From: an uncultured Myxococcales bacterium
Lineage (GTDB): Bacteria; Myxococcota_A; Polyangia; Polyangiales; Polyangiaceae
Reading direction: 5' to 3'
NCBI GenBank assembly: GCA_937998045.1
Contig: CALKVG010000091.1
Location: 1-34,802 of the forward strand
DNA: 34,802 bases
Shown here: positions 24,706-32,355 of the stretch, piece by piece
How positions within the stretch are numbered: position 1 is the stretch's first letter
How the letters are laid out: each line of letters begins with the position of its first letter
The notes under the pieces: model-generated
Seen by the model: only the letters and a program-made list of their open reading frames with translations
The model's database searches: none
Told to the model about the DNA's origin: nothing
Made by a program: the position numbers and the translations under genes

Positions 24706-24851
24706 GATGCGGGGATGACTACGTTCTTTGTGGCGATGACCCCCCACAGGACACAAAATAGAAACCGTCCGGTAGCGTTGCACTGGACGGTCAGGCGTGG
24801 CTGCGCCCACGCGAATCGTGGCGCACGCGCGCAGTAGCTCTTGGGGGCATC

Positions 24852-25697
24852 ATGCCTTGTCGTCGTTCCGATCTTGGTCGTCGCTGCGCCGTCGTGACTC
24901 TCACCGCGGCGCTATCCGCTTGTGCGAGTGGTGCTCAATGGACGAATCCCGACGACGACGGCGGTAGCGGTGCAAGCGATTACGACTCGGGGACTACCGG
25001 ATACGACACCGGCACTTCCAGTTACTACGATAGCTGGTACCAAGGCGGGCAAGACTCCGGGCAATCACCCGATACCGGTTTCGGCTCGTCGAGCGGAGAC
25101 GACTCGGAAGCCCCCCTCGAATCGGGAGTATCGCCCGACTCGGAATCGCCGCTCGAGGCGGGCGGCGGCGGCGTCGACAGCACCGCGCCGCGGGACGCGC
25201 CCAGCGGGCCGCCGCCCACAGGACTCTCCGTCGAATACCAGGTCGCCGATCCGACCGCGATGAGCGCGTATATCGGCGCCACGCTGTCGATTCTCAACTC
25301 CGCTACGACTTCGGCGACGCTCTCCGGACTTTCGCTCCGTTATTACTACACGGACGAGGTCCACATGACTCTTCAGATGACCATCAACTGGTCTCACATC
25401 TCCACGACGGGCGCCAACGCGGACGTGAGCGTGAGCTCCTCGTTCGGGACGGTCGTTCCTGCCGCGACCAACGCCGACAGCTACGTCGAGTTCACGTTCT
25501 CCAGCGGCAGCCACCCCGCGCTCGGCATGGGGGAGTCGGCCGTGTTCGCGTGGCAAATGCAGGGACCCGACCCGGCGCACGACATGTACACGCAGACCAA
25601 CGACTACTCCTTCGACGCGACGAAGACGTCGCTGGCGAGCTGGGACCACGTCGTCTTGCTCCAGGGCGGCACGGTCCTGTGGGGCACCGTACCCTGA
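24852..25697 (+). CDS. Lipoprotein with C-terminal CBM3 domain
   Basis: The 281-residue protein has a lipoprotein signal (LSACASG, Cys24) and a long disordered linker of Asp, Gly, Ser and Tyr (about 30-120). The C-terminal domain at about 125-281 has the marks of family 3 carbohydrate-binding modules: LSVEYQVADPTAM, SGLSLRYYYTDE, ADSYVEFTFSSG, TQTNDYSFDA, WDHVVLLQGGTVLWGTVP. CBM3 modules usually bind crystalline cellulose, sometimes other glucans. There is no catalytic domain, so it probably tethers the cell or its enzymes to the substrate. It is divergent from the GH87 gene and shares candidate operator C with it. Confidence 0.9.
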   Translation: MPCRRSDLGRRCAVVTLTAALSACASGAQWTNPDDDGGSGASDYDSGTTGYDTGTSSYYDSWYQGGQDSGQSPDTGFGSSSGDDSEAPLESGVSPDSESPLEAGGGGVDSTAPRDAPSGPPPTGLSVEYQVADPTAMSAYIGATLSILNSATTSATLSGLSLRYYYTDEVHMTLQMTINWSHISTTGANADVSVSSSFGTVVPAATNADSYVEFTFSSGSHPALGMGESAVFAWQMQGPDPAHDMYTQTNDYSFDATKTSLASWDHVVLLQGGTVLWGTVP

Positions 25698-25735
25698 GCG
25701 CCCCGCCTTTTCGTCGACCGGCGACCTGACGGCGA

Positions 25736-26425
25736 CTACGAGCGTCTTCCGAAGATCGCGGTCCCGACGCGGACGATCGTCGCACCGCAAGAGACGGCGA
25801 TCTCGAGGTCGTCGCTCATGCCCATCGAGAGCTCGGGCAACAGCGACCGCCCCCCGTGGAGGTTGCGCAGCGACACCAGCGTCTCGAAGCAGCGGCGCGC
25901 CCCGTCGAGGTCCCCGGGCGGAGGCATCGTCATCAGCCCGCGCAACGCCAGCGACTCCTCCGAACGCACCGCGCGAATCACGTCTTCGATGTCGCTCGGA
26001 GCGGCCCCCGGCTTCTGCGGTTCGCGCGCCACGTTCACTTCGATGAGCACCGGCATCGGCGCCCGGCGCCCCTCGCGCGCCGCGCGCTTGCCCAGCTCGC
26101 GCGCGAGCGCGGGCGAGTCCACCGTCTGGACGACGTGGGCGTGCCTGGCTACCAGCCTGGCCTTGTTCGTCTGCAGGTGCCCGATGAAGTGCCACTCGAG
26201 ACCCTCCAGATCGGCGAGCGCCTCCGCCTTCACCGCGAGCTCCTGCGCGTAGTTCTCGCCGAACGCGCGCTGCCCGGCGGCGAAGGCCTCGCGGACGGCC
26301 TCCGGTCCCTTCTTTTTGGAGACCGCGACGAGGCGTACGCCCGCGGGATCGCGCCCCGCCGCCGCCGCCGCACGCTCGATGCGGCTGCGGACGCGCGCGA
26401 GGCCCTCCGCGACGCCGTCCCCCAT
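25736..26425 (-). CDS. yggS: YggS/PROSC-family PLP-binding protein
   Basis: The 229-residue protein matches the YggS family in length and motifs. LVAVSKKK carries the Lys that binds pyridoxal phosphate (Lys37 by position). FGENYAQE, WHFIGHLQTNK, VLIEVNVA, GLMTMPP, LSMGMSDDLEIAV and VRVGTAIFG follow in the usual order along a TIM-barrel-like fold. The family keeps pyridoxal phosphate and amino-acid pools in balance and has no confirmed enzymatic activity. The gene starts immediately after the methyltransferase stop, without a gap, so co-transcription and translational coupling are likely. Confidence 0.95.
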   Translation of the reverse strand: MGDGVAEGLARVRSRIERAAAAAGRDPAGVRLVAVSKKKGPEAVREAFAAGQRAFGENYAQELAVKAEALADLEGLEWHFIGHLQTNKARLVARHAHVVQTVDSPALARELGKRAAREGRRAPMPVLIEVNVAREPQKPGAAPSDIEDVIRAVRSEESLALRGLMTMPPPGDLDGARRCFETLVSLRNLHGGRSLLPELSMGMSDDLEIAVSCGATIVRVGTAIFGRRS

Positions 26426-27238
26426 TCAGTCCCTTCTCCTCGCGTACCAGACCATCACGTCGCTGTCGCGGTTGAGCGGCCCGCCGTGGAAATCCCCCTC
26501 GACGCGCTCCACGACGAAGCCGTTGTAGTGCAAGAGCGCCTCCCATTCCTGGGGGAAGAACTGCCGGTGGGCCAACGGCGTCGTCCAGGAGGGTACACCG
26601 GGAGAGACGGGCTCGAATTCCATCGTCACGAAGAGCACTTGCCGAACCGGGTCGTAGTCGAAAAACTCGCGGTTCTTGACGACGACGTCCGCGGTTGGGT
26701 GGCGAAATCGGGGCGAGGAGAAGGGCCTGGCGGGCGGGCGCAACAGGTCCTCGAGCCTTGGCGTCGAGAGGTCGGCCACGAAACGACCGCCCCGCGCCAG
26801 GTGCTGGCGCACGCGCGCGAGGAACCGCTCGACGTCGCGGCGCACGTAGAGATGTAGCACGGCGTTGAACGGCGCGATGACCAGCGGAAAGCGGTCGCGA
26901 AGCCGCACGCTGCGCATGTCTCCGCGAACGAGGCGCACGAGGCGCCGGACGTCCTGCGGCTCGGCGCGCAGCCGCGCGCGCGCGTCCTCGAGCATCGCGG
27001 CGGAGTGGTCCACGCCCACGACGGACACGCCGTGGCGCGCGATGGGAAGCGCCACCCGGGCGTTCCCGACGCCGTATTCGAGCACCGGACCTCGCGCGCG
27101 CCGGGCGAGGTCGACGTAGAGCGAAACGTCCTCGATGCGCCGGGCGTACGTCGCCGTGTAGTACCCGGGGTCCGCGTAGTGGGCGAGCGAGCCTACCTCG
27201 AGCTCGCGGTCACGGCGCGGCCGCGAGGCCTTCGTCAA
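26426..27238 (-). CDS. Class I SAM-dependent methyltransferase
   Basis: The conserved part shows the SAM-binding motif I VLEYGVGNARVALPIA (about 50-65) and the acidic loop VVGVDHSAAML, then NAVLHLYVRRDVERFL and a closing mixed beta region (FFPQEWEALLHYNGF, VMVWYARRRD). The long upstream reading frame lies within rpoZ in another frame and is not real. The best start is TTG 27238, which overlaps the rpoZ stop as TTGA and gives 270 residues. I see no other ATG, GTG or TTG between it and the conserved HYADPGYY region. The substrate is unknown. Confidence 0.85.
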   Translation of the reverse strand: MTKASRPRRDRELEVGSLAHYADPGYYTATYARRIEDVSLYVDLARRARGPVLEYGVGNARVALPIARHGVSVVGVDHSAAMLEDARARLRAEPQDVRRLVRLVRGDMRSVRLRDRFPLVIAPFNAVLHLYVRRDVERFLARVRQHLARGGRFVADLSTPRLEDLLRPPARPFSSPRFRHPTADVVVKNREFFDYDPVRQVLFVTMEFEPVSPGVPSWTTPLAHRQFFPQEWEALLHYNGFVVERVEGDFHGGPLNRDSDVMVWYARRRD

Positions 27239-27477
27239 CCGAACTCGCGCCGATTCAAATCCTCGATGTACTCCTGCACCGCGTCGTGGCTCGCTCGGTC
27301 GTAGTGCACCTTCCCGGCCGCGATCTCGCGCAGGCCGGTGACCGCGGGCTTGTTCTTCGAGTGAACCAGGGACGCCGCGCCCTTCATGAGCTGACGGGTG
27401 CGCTGGGACGCAAGGACGACGAGGGCGAAGCGATTCTCTTCGCGCTCGAGGCAATCTTCGACGGTGACGCGTGCCAT
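27235..27477 (-). CDS. rpoZ: RNA polymerase omega subunit
   Basis: The 80-residue protein begins MARVTVEDCLE and contains the omega signature of N-terminal helices: NRFALVVLASQRTRQLMKG, NKPAVTGLREIAAGKV. Omega binds the beta' subunit and assists polymerase assembly. ATG 27477 is the family-typical start, and longer in-frame extensions upstream have no coding support. Its stop overlaps the proposed TTG start of the methyltransferase gene by four bases. Confidence 0.95.
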   Translation of the reverse strand: MARVTVEDCLEREENRFALVVLASQRTRQLMKGAASLVHSKNKPAVTGLREIAAGKVHYDRASHDAVQEYIEDLNRREFG

Positions 27478-27517
27478 GGGTGTTTTCCCTCGGGAACGGG
27501 CGAAAGGGCGAGGGACC

Positions 27518-28123
27518 TTACTTCCAACCGCCCGTCTCGGCAAGTGTGCCGCGCTCGAGCTCGTCCAGCTCGCCCACGAGGGCCGGGCCGAAGTACCACG
27601 CGATCTCGTCCCGGATGCCCCGGTAGACGGTCGGCCCGTCGTCAATGCACTGCAGCGAACGATCTTCGATCTCGTTCGACGCATGCAGGAGCCCCTCGTC
27701 GAAGGTGACCGGAAAGAGGACGCTCACCATCGGCTTCAGCTCGTGGTAGTCGATACCTCGCTCCAGGGCGTACGAGTGGATCGTGCACCCCCGGCGCTCG
27801 CGGCTGCGGAACACGCAGGCGCCGCCCTCGACGCGCGTTCGCCGGTAGCTGCCTCCGGGAAACTCCGGGTCGTTTGTGGCCTCCTCGGTGAACCACCGCT
27901 CCTCGGGCACGCCGGTGAAGCGCTCCAGCTCGGACGCGTGGGCGCGCAGGCGCTCGACGTTCCGCACGTCGACGTCCACGCCGTACTGGCAGCACGAGTC
28001 GAAGCAATAGGAGCACTCCATGCAGCGCATGAAGTAGCGACGGACGAAAATGGCCGTGTCGACCCGAACGACGACAGGCACGCCCCAGCGGCACGCATAC
28101 GATCGGCTCAGCACGCGAATCAC
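27518..28123 (-). CDS. YkgJ-like Cys-cluster protein (putative metal or Fe-S binding)
   Basis: The protein carries a Cys cluster MRCMECSYCFDSCCQYG (Cys34, 37, 40, 44 and 45 from the chosen start) and a second segment GACVFRSRERRGCTIHSYAL. Together these match the arrangement of the CxxCxxxCC family (YkgJ type), described as putatively zinc- or iron-chelating. The C-terminal half is acidic and helical. I prefer GTG 28123 (201 residues): the longer frame from 28180 would overlap the start of the divergent gene at 28147 by 34 bp. The gene ends 40 bp before rpoZ on the same strand. Its function is unknown. Confidence 0.8.
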   Translation of the reverse strand: MIRVLSRSYACRWGVPVVVRVDTAIFVRRYFMRCMECSYCFDSCCQYGVDVDVRNVERLRAHASELERFTGVPEERWFTEEATNDPEFPGGSYRRTRVEGGACVFRSRERRGCTIHSYALERGIDYHELKPMVSVLFPVTFDEGLLHASNEIEDRSLQCIDDGPTVYRGIRDEIAWYFGPALVGELDELERGTLAETGGWK

Positions 28124-28146
28124 AGCGAGCAGGGTACCATCCCGGC

Positions 28147-29766
28147 GTGGCCGGACCTGGCTCTCACGACGAGAAGGCACCCCACGACGACGAAGCCGAC
28201 GGCACGGATCGTAGTCGCAACTCGAACGAGTTTCGCACCGCGTGGTGGCAGCGCCTCACCGCCGAGCGGTCGACCTACCAGATCACCCGCTTTGCGGTGC
28301 TCCGCCTGCTCGCGCTCGTCTACCTGGTCGCGTTCCTGTCGCTCGCCTTCCAGCTCGACCCTCTGCTCGGGTCCCATGGCCTCCTGCCGGTCGCGCGCTT
28401 CTTGCGGGAAGTGCACGCCGACCTCGGCGCGAACGCCTACTGGAAGGTGCCCACGCTGCTCTGGGTCGCGTCGTCGGACGGGGCGATGCATGCGGCCTGC
28501 TGGGCGGGCGTCGCTCTCTCGGCCGCGGCGCTCGTCGGGGCGACGAACGCGTTCGTCCAGCTCGCGCTCTGGCTCTTCTACATGTCGTTCGTCCACGTAG
28601 GGCAAATCTTCTACGGCTACGGCTGGGAGATTCAGCTCCTCGAGACCGGCTTTCTCGCCGTCTTTCTCTGTCCGGCGTCGAGTCTCCGCGCGATGCCGCC
28701 TTCGCGGACTCCGCGGATCGTCGTCTGGCTCCTGCGGTGGCTCGTCTTTCGCGTCATGATCGGCGCAGCGCTCATCAAGTTCCGCGGCGACCCGTGCTGG
28801 CGCGACCTCACCTGCCTCGACTACCACTTCGAGACGCAGCCGAACCCCAGCCCCCCGGCGTTGTGGCTGCACGCCGCGCCGCACTGGGCGCACGCCCTCG
28901 GCGTCCTCTTCAACCACCTCTGCGAGTTCGTCGTTCCCTGGTTCGTCTTCGCGCCTCGCCGCTGGCGGCACGCGGCCGGCGCGCTCCTCGTGGCCTTTCA
29001 AGCGACGCTCATCGTCAGCGGCAACCTGTCGTTCCTCAACTGGTTGACCATCGTCCCCGCGCTCGCCTGCTTCGACGACACGGCGTGGCTTCGCTTCGTG
29101 CCTCGCCGCTTCCGGGGCCGGGCCACCGCGCGCATCGAAGCGCTCGCGCTGCCCTCGAAGGCGCACGCGTACGCGACGGTGGGGCTCGCCATCGTCGTGG
29201 GCCTCCTCAGCGTGTTTCCGGTCATCAACATGACGTCGAGCGACCAGAGGATGAACCATAGCTTCGAGCCGCTGGATCTGGTGAACACCTACGGCGCGTT
29301 CGGCAGCGTCGATCGGACACGCTCCGAGGTGATCCTCGAAGGGACCACCGACGAAGACCCCGCCAGCGCTCACTGGGAGGAGTACGAGCTTCCTTGCATG
29401 CCCGGGCCGGTCGATCGCCGCCCCTGCGTCGTCACCCCCTACCACTATCGCCTCGACTGGCAGATGTGGTTCGTGGGAAACGGCGCGCCCCGCGGCCTGC
29501 CGGTCGACGCCGAGCCCTGGCTGGTCCATCTGGTCTGGCAATTGCTGCAAGGCGATGCCACCCCCAAGCCTCTCTTCGCCCACGACCCGTTCCCGGACGG
29601 CCCCCCGCGCTGGATTCGCGCGGGCATCTGGCGCTACCGATTCGTGTCACCCGGCAGCGGTGCCGGCTCGAGGTGGTGGGAGCGCCGTCGGATTGGCGAA
29701 TTCTTCCCGCCGATCTCGCGGGCGCATCCCGCCCTGAAGCGGTACGTCGCCGCGTTCGGCTGGTAG
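28147..29766 (+). CDS. Lipase maturation factor (LMF1) family membrane protein
   Basis: The 539-residue protein starts with GTG 28147. It has a charged N-terminus, then about eight hydrophobic helices between residues 45 and 370. Family-type blocks include FQLDPLLGSHGLLP, QIFYGYGWEIQLLETGFLA, FRVMIGAALIKFRGDPCWRDL, LDYHFETQPNPSP and FNHLCEFVVPW. A soluble C-terminal domain contains YRLDWQMWF and ends RYVAAFGW. Vertebrate LMF1 helps lipases fold in the endoplasmic reticulum; what the bacterial members do is not established. There is no obvious lipase gene beside it. It is divergent from the YkgJ-like gene across only 23 bp, so the promoters may overlap the coding ends. Confidence 0.92.
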   Translation: MAGPGSHDEKAPHDDEADGTDRSRNSNEFRTAWWQRLTAERSTYQITRFAVLRLLALVYLVAFLSLAFQLDPLLGSHGLLPVARFLREVHADLGANAYWKVPTLLWVASSDGAMHAACWAGVALSAAALVGATNAFVQLALWLFYMSFVHVGQIFYGYGWEIQLLETGFLAVFLCPASSLRAMPPSRTPRIVVWLLRWLVFRVMIGAALIKFRGDPCWRDLTCLDYHFETQPNPSPPALWLHAAPHWAHALGVLFNHLCEFVVPWFVFAPRRWRHAAGALLVAFQATLIVSGNLSFLNWLTIVPALACFDDTAWLRFVPRRFRGRATARIEALALPSKAHAYATVGLAIVVGLLSVFPVINMTSSDQRMNHSFEPLDLVNTYGAFGSVDRTRSEVILEGTTDEDPASAHWEEYELPCMPGPVDRRPCVVTPYHYRLDWQMWFVGNGAPRGLPVDAEPWLVHLVWQLLQGDATPKPLFAHDPFPDGPPRWIRAGIWRYRFVSPGSGAGSRWWERRRIGEFFPPISRAHPALKRYVAAFGW

Positions 29767-29926
29767 GGCCCCTTCGCGCGTACTCTTCGCGTGCGGTGCC
29801 GGTGAGCCTTTCGCGCTGTCTGTGGTACGCTCGGGTGCCTTTTGCGCCGCGGCCGCGGCAGCGCGCGGCGAGGGGGCAGACTCGGTCTGGCAACACCGGG
29901 CCTTCTGAACGGAGCTGACGGCGAAT
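29767..29926. other. Intergenic region before the carrier-protein operon
   Basis: These 160 bp separate the LMF1-type gene from the carrier-protein gene on the same strand. I see no gene, no clear terminator and no promoter I would trust. A GGAG lies about 14 bases before the carrier-protein ATG. Confidence 0.4.
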
Positions 29927-30166
29927 ATGAACGACGAGATTCGGGCAATCCTGAAGGAACACGGACGGCTGGCCGTCGACGTCGCGGGCCTCGCCGACGA
30001 CGCCGATCTCTACCAGGCGGGGATGACCTCGCACGCCAGTGTGAACGTGATGCTGGCCCTCGAGGGGACGTTCGACGTGGAGTTCCCCGATCGCATGCTT
30101 CGCCGAGGGGTCTTCGAGAGCATCGCGGCGATTCGCGCGGCCATCGACGAGCTGAAGCAGGGCTGA
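29927..30166 (+). CDS. Carrier protein (ACP/PCP-like, 4'-phosphopantetheine type)
   Basis: The 79-residue protein has the length and four-helix layout of an acyl carrier protein: an acidic first helix, DADLYQAGMTSHASVNVMLALE, and a closing helix RAAIDELKQG. The predicted phosphopantetheine site is Ser35 in GMTSHASV, with Thr where many ACPs have Asp. The M-T-S-H-A-S pattern differs from fatty-acid ACPs, which suggests a dedicated carrier. With the aminoacyl:carrier-protein ligase encoded in the same operon it is probably loaded with an amino acid, not with a fatty acid. Confidence 0.92.
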   Translation: MNDEIRAILKEHGRLAVDVAGLADDADLYQAGMTSHASVNVMLALEGTFDVEFPDRMLRRGVFESIAAIRAAIDELKQG

Positions 30167-30190
30167 GGTTCCGAGCAAGGCAGAGAGAAT

Positions 30191-30237
30191 CGAAGGCCGA
30201 GAACGTCGAGGCCGAGAAGATCGAGGCCAAAGAACAT
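30191..30237. repeat. Three imperfect 15-16-base tandem repeats
   Basis: Three consecutive units (30191-30206, 30207-30221, 30222-30237) each begin CGA(A/G)GGCC and end in GAACGT, GAAGAT or GAACAT. They lie between the carrier-protein and dehydrogenase genes. They may be simple expansion in the intergenic leader; no function is evident. Confidence 0.45.
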
Positions 30238-30238
30238 C

Positions 30239-30248
30239 GAGGAAAGGG
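30239..30248 (+). promoter_or_regulatory. Ribosome-binding site deciding the GTG start of the dehydrogenase gene
   Basis: GAGGAAAGGG ends seven bases before GTG 30256. The dehydrogenase frame is open far upstream, through the carrier-protein gene in another frame, so this site is what sets the start. Confidence 0.65.
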
Positions 30249-30255
30249 ATTACCC

Positions 30256-31434
30256 GTGACCACCGAGTCCACCCACTCTTCTCACGTCGGCGTCGTCGCG
30301 CAGATCGCGCGCGAGATCGGGGCGCCCGCTGCCGATTCCGTCGACCGCGAGGCGCGCTTCCCGGCGGAGGCCGTCGACGCGCTAAAGAAGGCCCGGATGA
30401 TGAGCGCGCTCGTCCCGCGTGAGCTGGGCGGCTTCGGGTGCGGGATGATCGAGCTCGCCGCGATGTGCGAGGCGCTCGCGCAGCACTGCGCCGCTGCGGG
30501 GATGGTCTTCTCGATGCACCACATCCAGGTCGCGAGCGTCCTGCGGCACGCGATGGGGCAGCCGTACTACCAGGCGTACATCCGCGACCTCGTCGAGAAG
30601 CAGTACCTGATCGCGTCCGCGACCTCGGAGGTCGGCATCGGCGGCGAGATGCGAACGAGCCACTGCGCCGTGCAGCGCCTCGGCGACGGCCGCTTCAAGC
30701 TCGACAAGGACTGCTCGACCATCTCATACGGCGCGCAGGCCGACGACATCCTCTTTCAGGCGCGCCGCGGGCCGGACTCCCCCCCGAACGACCAGATCTT
30801 CGTCCTCGTCCGGAAAAAGGACTATGCACTCACGCAGAAGGGCAGCTGGGACACGCTCGGGATGCGCGGCACGTGCAGCCCGCCGTTTTTGCTCAACTCG
30901 TCGGGCGAGGAGGGGCAGATCTTCACGACGCCCTTCGCCGACGTCGCGACCGAGACGCAGGTCCCCTTCAGCCACATCCTCTGGTCGAGCGTGTGGCTCG
31001 GGATCGCGACGGCGGCGGTCACGCGCGCGCGCGCCTATGTGCGCCAGCAGGCGCGCGCCAAGCCGGGGACGCTCCCGCCGGCCGCGCTCCGCCTCGCCGA
31101 GGTCTCGAGCATGCTCCAGACGATGCGCACCAACGTGCACGACGTCGCCAGCGAGTGCGAGGGGCTGATGCGCGACGAGAAGGCCGGGACCGCGGCGCTC
31201 TCGTCTATCTCCTTCGCGCTGAAGATGAACAACCTCAAGGTGTCGTCGTCCCAGGTCGCCGTCCAGATCATCCACCACGCGCTCTTGATCTGCGGAATCA
31301 TGGGTTACAAAAACGACTCGAAGTTCGCCGTGGGCCGGCACCTGCGCGACGCGCATTCAGCCGCGCTCATGGTCAACAACGATCGCATCTTCGCGACCAA
31401 CGCTTCGATGCTGCTCGTCCTCAAGGACGACTGA
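30256..31434 (+). CDS. Acyl-CoA dehydrogenase-like flavoprotein
   Basis: From GTG 30256 the protein has 392 residues, the normal size of an acyl-CoA dehydrogenase. The N-terminal helical domain (about 1-115: FPAEAVDALKKARMMSALVP, GMVFSMHHIQ), the middle beta domain (LIASATSEVGIGGEMRTS, WDTLGMRGTCSPPF) and the C-terminal helical domain (about 230-392: KMNNLKVSSSQVAVQIIHHAL, HLRDAHSAALMVNNDRI) are in the usual order. An FAD-linked oxidation of an acyl thioester is expected. Because it is encoded between a carrier protein and its aminoacyl ligase, the natural substrate may be an aminoacyl group on the carrier, as in prolyl-carrier oxidases of pyrrole biosynthesis. That is inference from context. 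Confidence 0.9.
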   Translation: MTTESTHSSHVGVVAQIAREIGAPAADSVDREARFPAEAVDALKKARMMSALVPRELGGFGCGMIELAAMCEALAQHCAAAGMVFSMHHIQVASVLRHAMGQPYYQAYIRDLVEKQYLIASATSEVGIGGEMRTSHCAVQRLGDGRFKLDKDCSTISYGAQADDILFQARRGPDSPPNDQIFVLVRKKDYALTQKGSWDTLGMRGTCSPPFLLNSSGEEGQIFTTPFADVATETQVPFSHILWSSVWLGIATAAVTRARAYVRQQARAKPGTLPPAALRLAEVSSMLQTMRTNVHDVASECEGLMRDEKAGTAALSSISFALKMNNLKVSSSQVAVQIIHHALLICGIMGYKNDSKFAVGRHLRDAHSAALMVNNDRIFATNASMLLVLKDD

Positions 31435-31443
31435 GAGGGGCTC

Positions 31444-32355
31444 ATGGCAACGACCTACTCGGCGACGGATCTGTACGACGGCCTCGTCAAGCACGGGCTG
31501 ATCATCCCCGTCGGGGTTCCCGGCATCTTCGGCAGAAACGCCGTGTTCGAGGACGTGCTCGCGCGGTTCGACGACTACGTGTCGCGCGTCGCGAAGGACG
31601 ACGGCGCCGAGAAGATGCTCTTCCCGCCCACTCTGGATCGGAAGGTCTTCGAGAGGAGCGAGTTCCTCGATTCTTTCCCGCAGCTCGCGGGATCGATCTT
31701 CAGCTTCGCGGGGAACGAGCGGCAGCACGCCGAGCTCCGCACGCGAGTGCACGGCGGACAGCCCTGGGCCGACCTCCAGGTCATGACGGACGTCGTCCTT
31801 ACGCCGGCGGCCTGCTACCCCGTGTACCCGAGCTTCACCGGCACGCTGCCCGAGAACGGCCGCCTCGTCGACATGCAAAACTGGGTGTTTCGCCACGAGC
31901 CGTCGCCGGAGCCTACGCGAATGCAGGCGTTCCGCGTGCGCGAGTTCGTCCGCGTCGGCAAGCCCGAGGTCGTCGTCGACTGGCGGAACATGTGGCTCGA
32001 ACGGGGCCTGACGATCATGCGCTCGCTGGGCCTGCCCGCGAAGTCCGAGGTCGCCGCCGACCCGTTCTTCGGCCGCGGCGGCAAGATGCTCGCGTCGGCG
32101 CAGCTCGAGCAGCAGCTCAAGTTCGAAGTGACCATCCCGGTGATCTCCGAGGAGAAGCCCACGGCGGTGTGCTCCTTCAACTGGCACCAGGAGAAGTTCA
32201 GCAAGATCTTCGACATCAAGACTCCCGACGGCGAGACCGCCAACACCGCGTGCCTCGGCTTCGGGATGGAGCGCGTGTGCATGGCGCTCTTCCGTCATCA
32301 CGGCTACGACCCGAAGACGTGGCCCGCGCCGGTGCGGGAGAAGCTCTGGCCGTGA
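31444..32355 (+). CDS. Amino acid:carrier-protein ligase (SerRS-like, aa:CP ligase)
   Basis: The 303-residue protein resembles the catalytic core of atypical seryl-tRNA synthetases without the tRNA-binding arm. It has TPAACYPVYPS, a motif 2 region (FRHEPSPEPTRMQAFRVREFVRVG) and a motif 3 GFGMERV. Candidate zinc ligands are Cys124, Glu167 and Cys270, in the spacing expected of the zinc-dependent family. Characterised members activate small amino acids such as glycine or alanine with ATP and transfer them to the phosphopantetheine arm of a carrier protein, not to tRNA. The carrier is probably the product of the gene at 29927. GAGAGGGG stands just before the ATG. The next gene starts within its stop (GTGA). 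Confidence 0.95.
   Translation: MATTYSATDLYDGLVKHGLIIPVGVPGIFGRNAVFEDVLARFDDYVSRVAKDDGAEKMLFPPTLDRKVFERSEFLDSFPQLAGSIFSFAGNERQHAELRTRVHGGQPWADLQVMTDVVLTPAACYPVYPSFTGTLPENGRLVDMQNWVFRHEPSPEPTRMQAFRVREFVRVGKPEVVVDWRNMWLERGLTIMRSLGLPAKSEVAADPFFGRGGKMLASAQLEQQLKFEVTIPVISEEKPTAVCSFNWHQEKFSKIFDIKTPDGETANTACLGFGMERVCMALFRHHGYDPKTWPAPVREKLWP

Larger units (their letters stand above)
24560..24851. other. Divergent regulatory region between GH87 and CBM3 genes
   Basis: No gene is visible in these 292 bp. They hold candidate operator C (24666-24686) and an overlapping perfect inverted repeat (24681-24705). The operator lies about 107 bp before the GH87 start and about 166 bp before the CBM3 start, so it could serve both directions. 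Sequence between 24720 and 24800 is AT-richer than average; I could not pick a reliable promoter. Confidence 0.55.

Noticed and set aside
27239..27454. Upstream extension of the methyltransferase frame
   Set aside because: It lies within rpoZ in another frame and reads as Arg/Pro-rich shadow sequence.
29842..30255. Upstream extension of the dehydrogenase frame
   Set aside because: It runs through the carrier-protein gene in another frame and has no usable start between the carrier stop and GTG 30256, which has a good ribosome-binding site.
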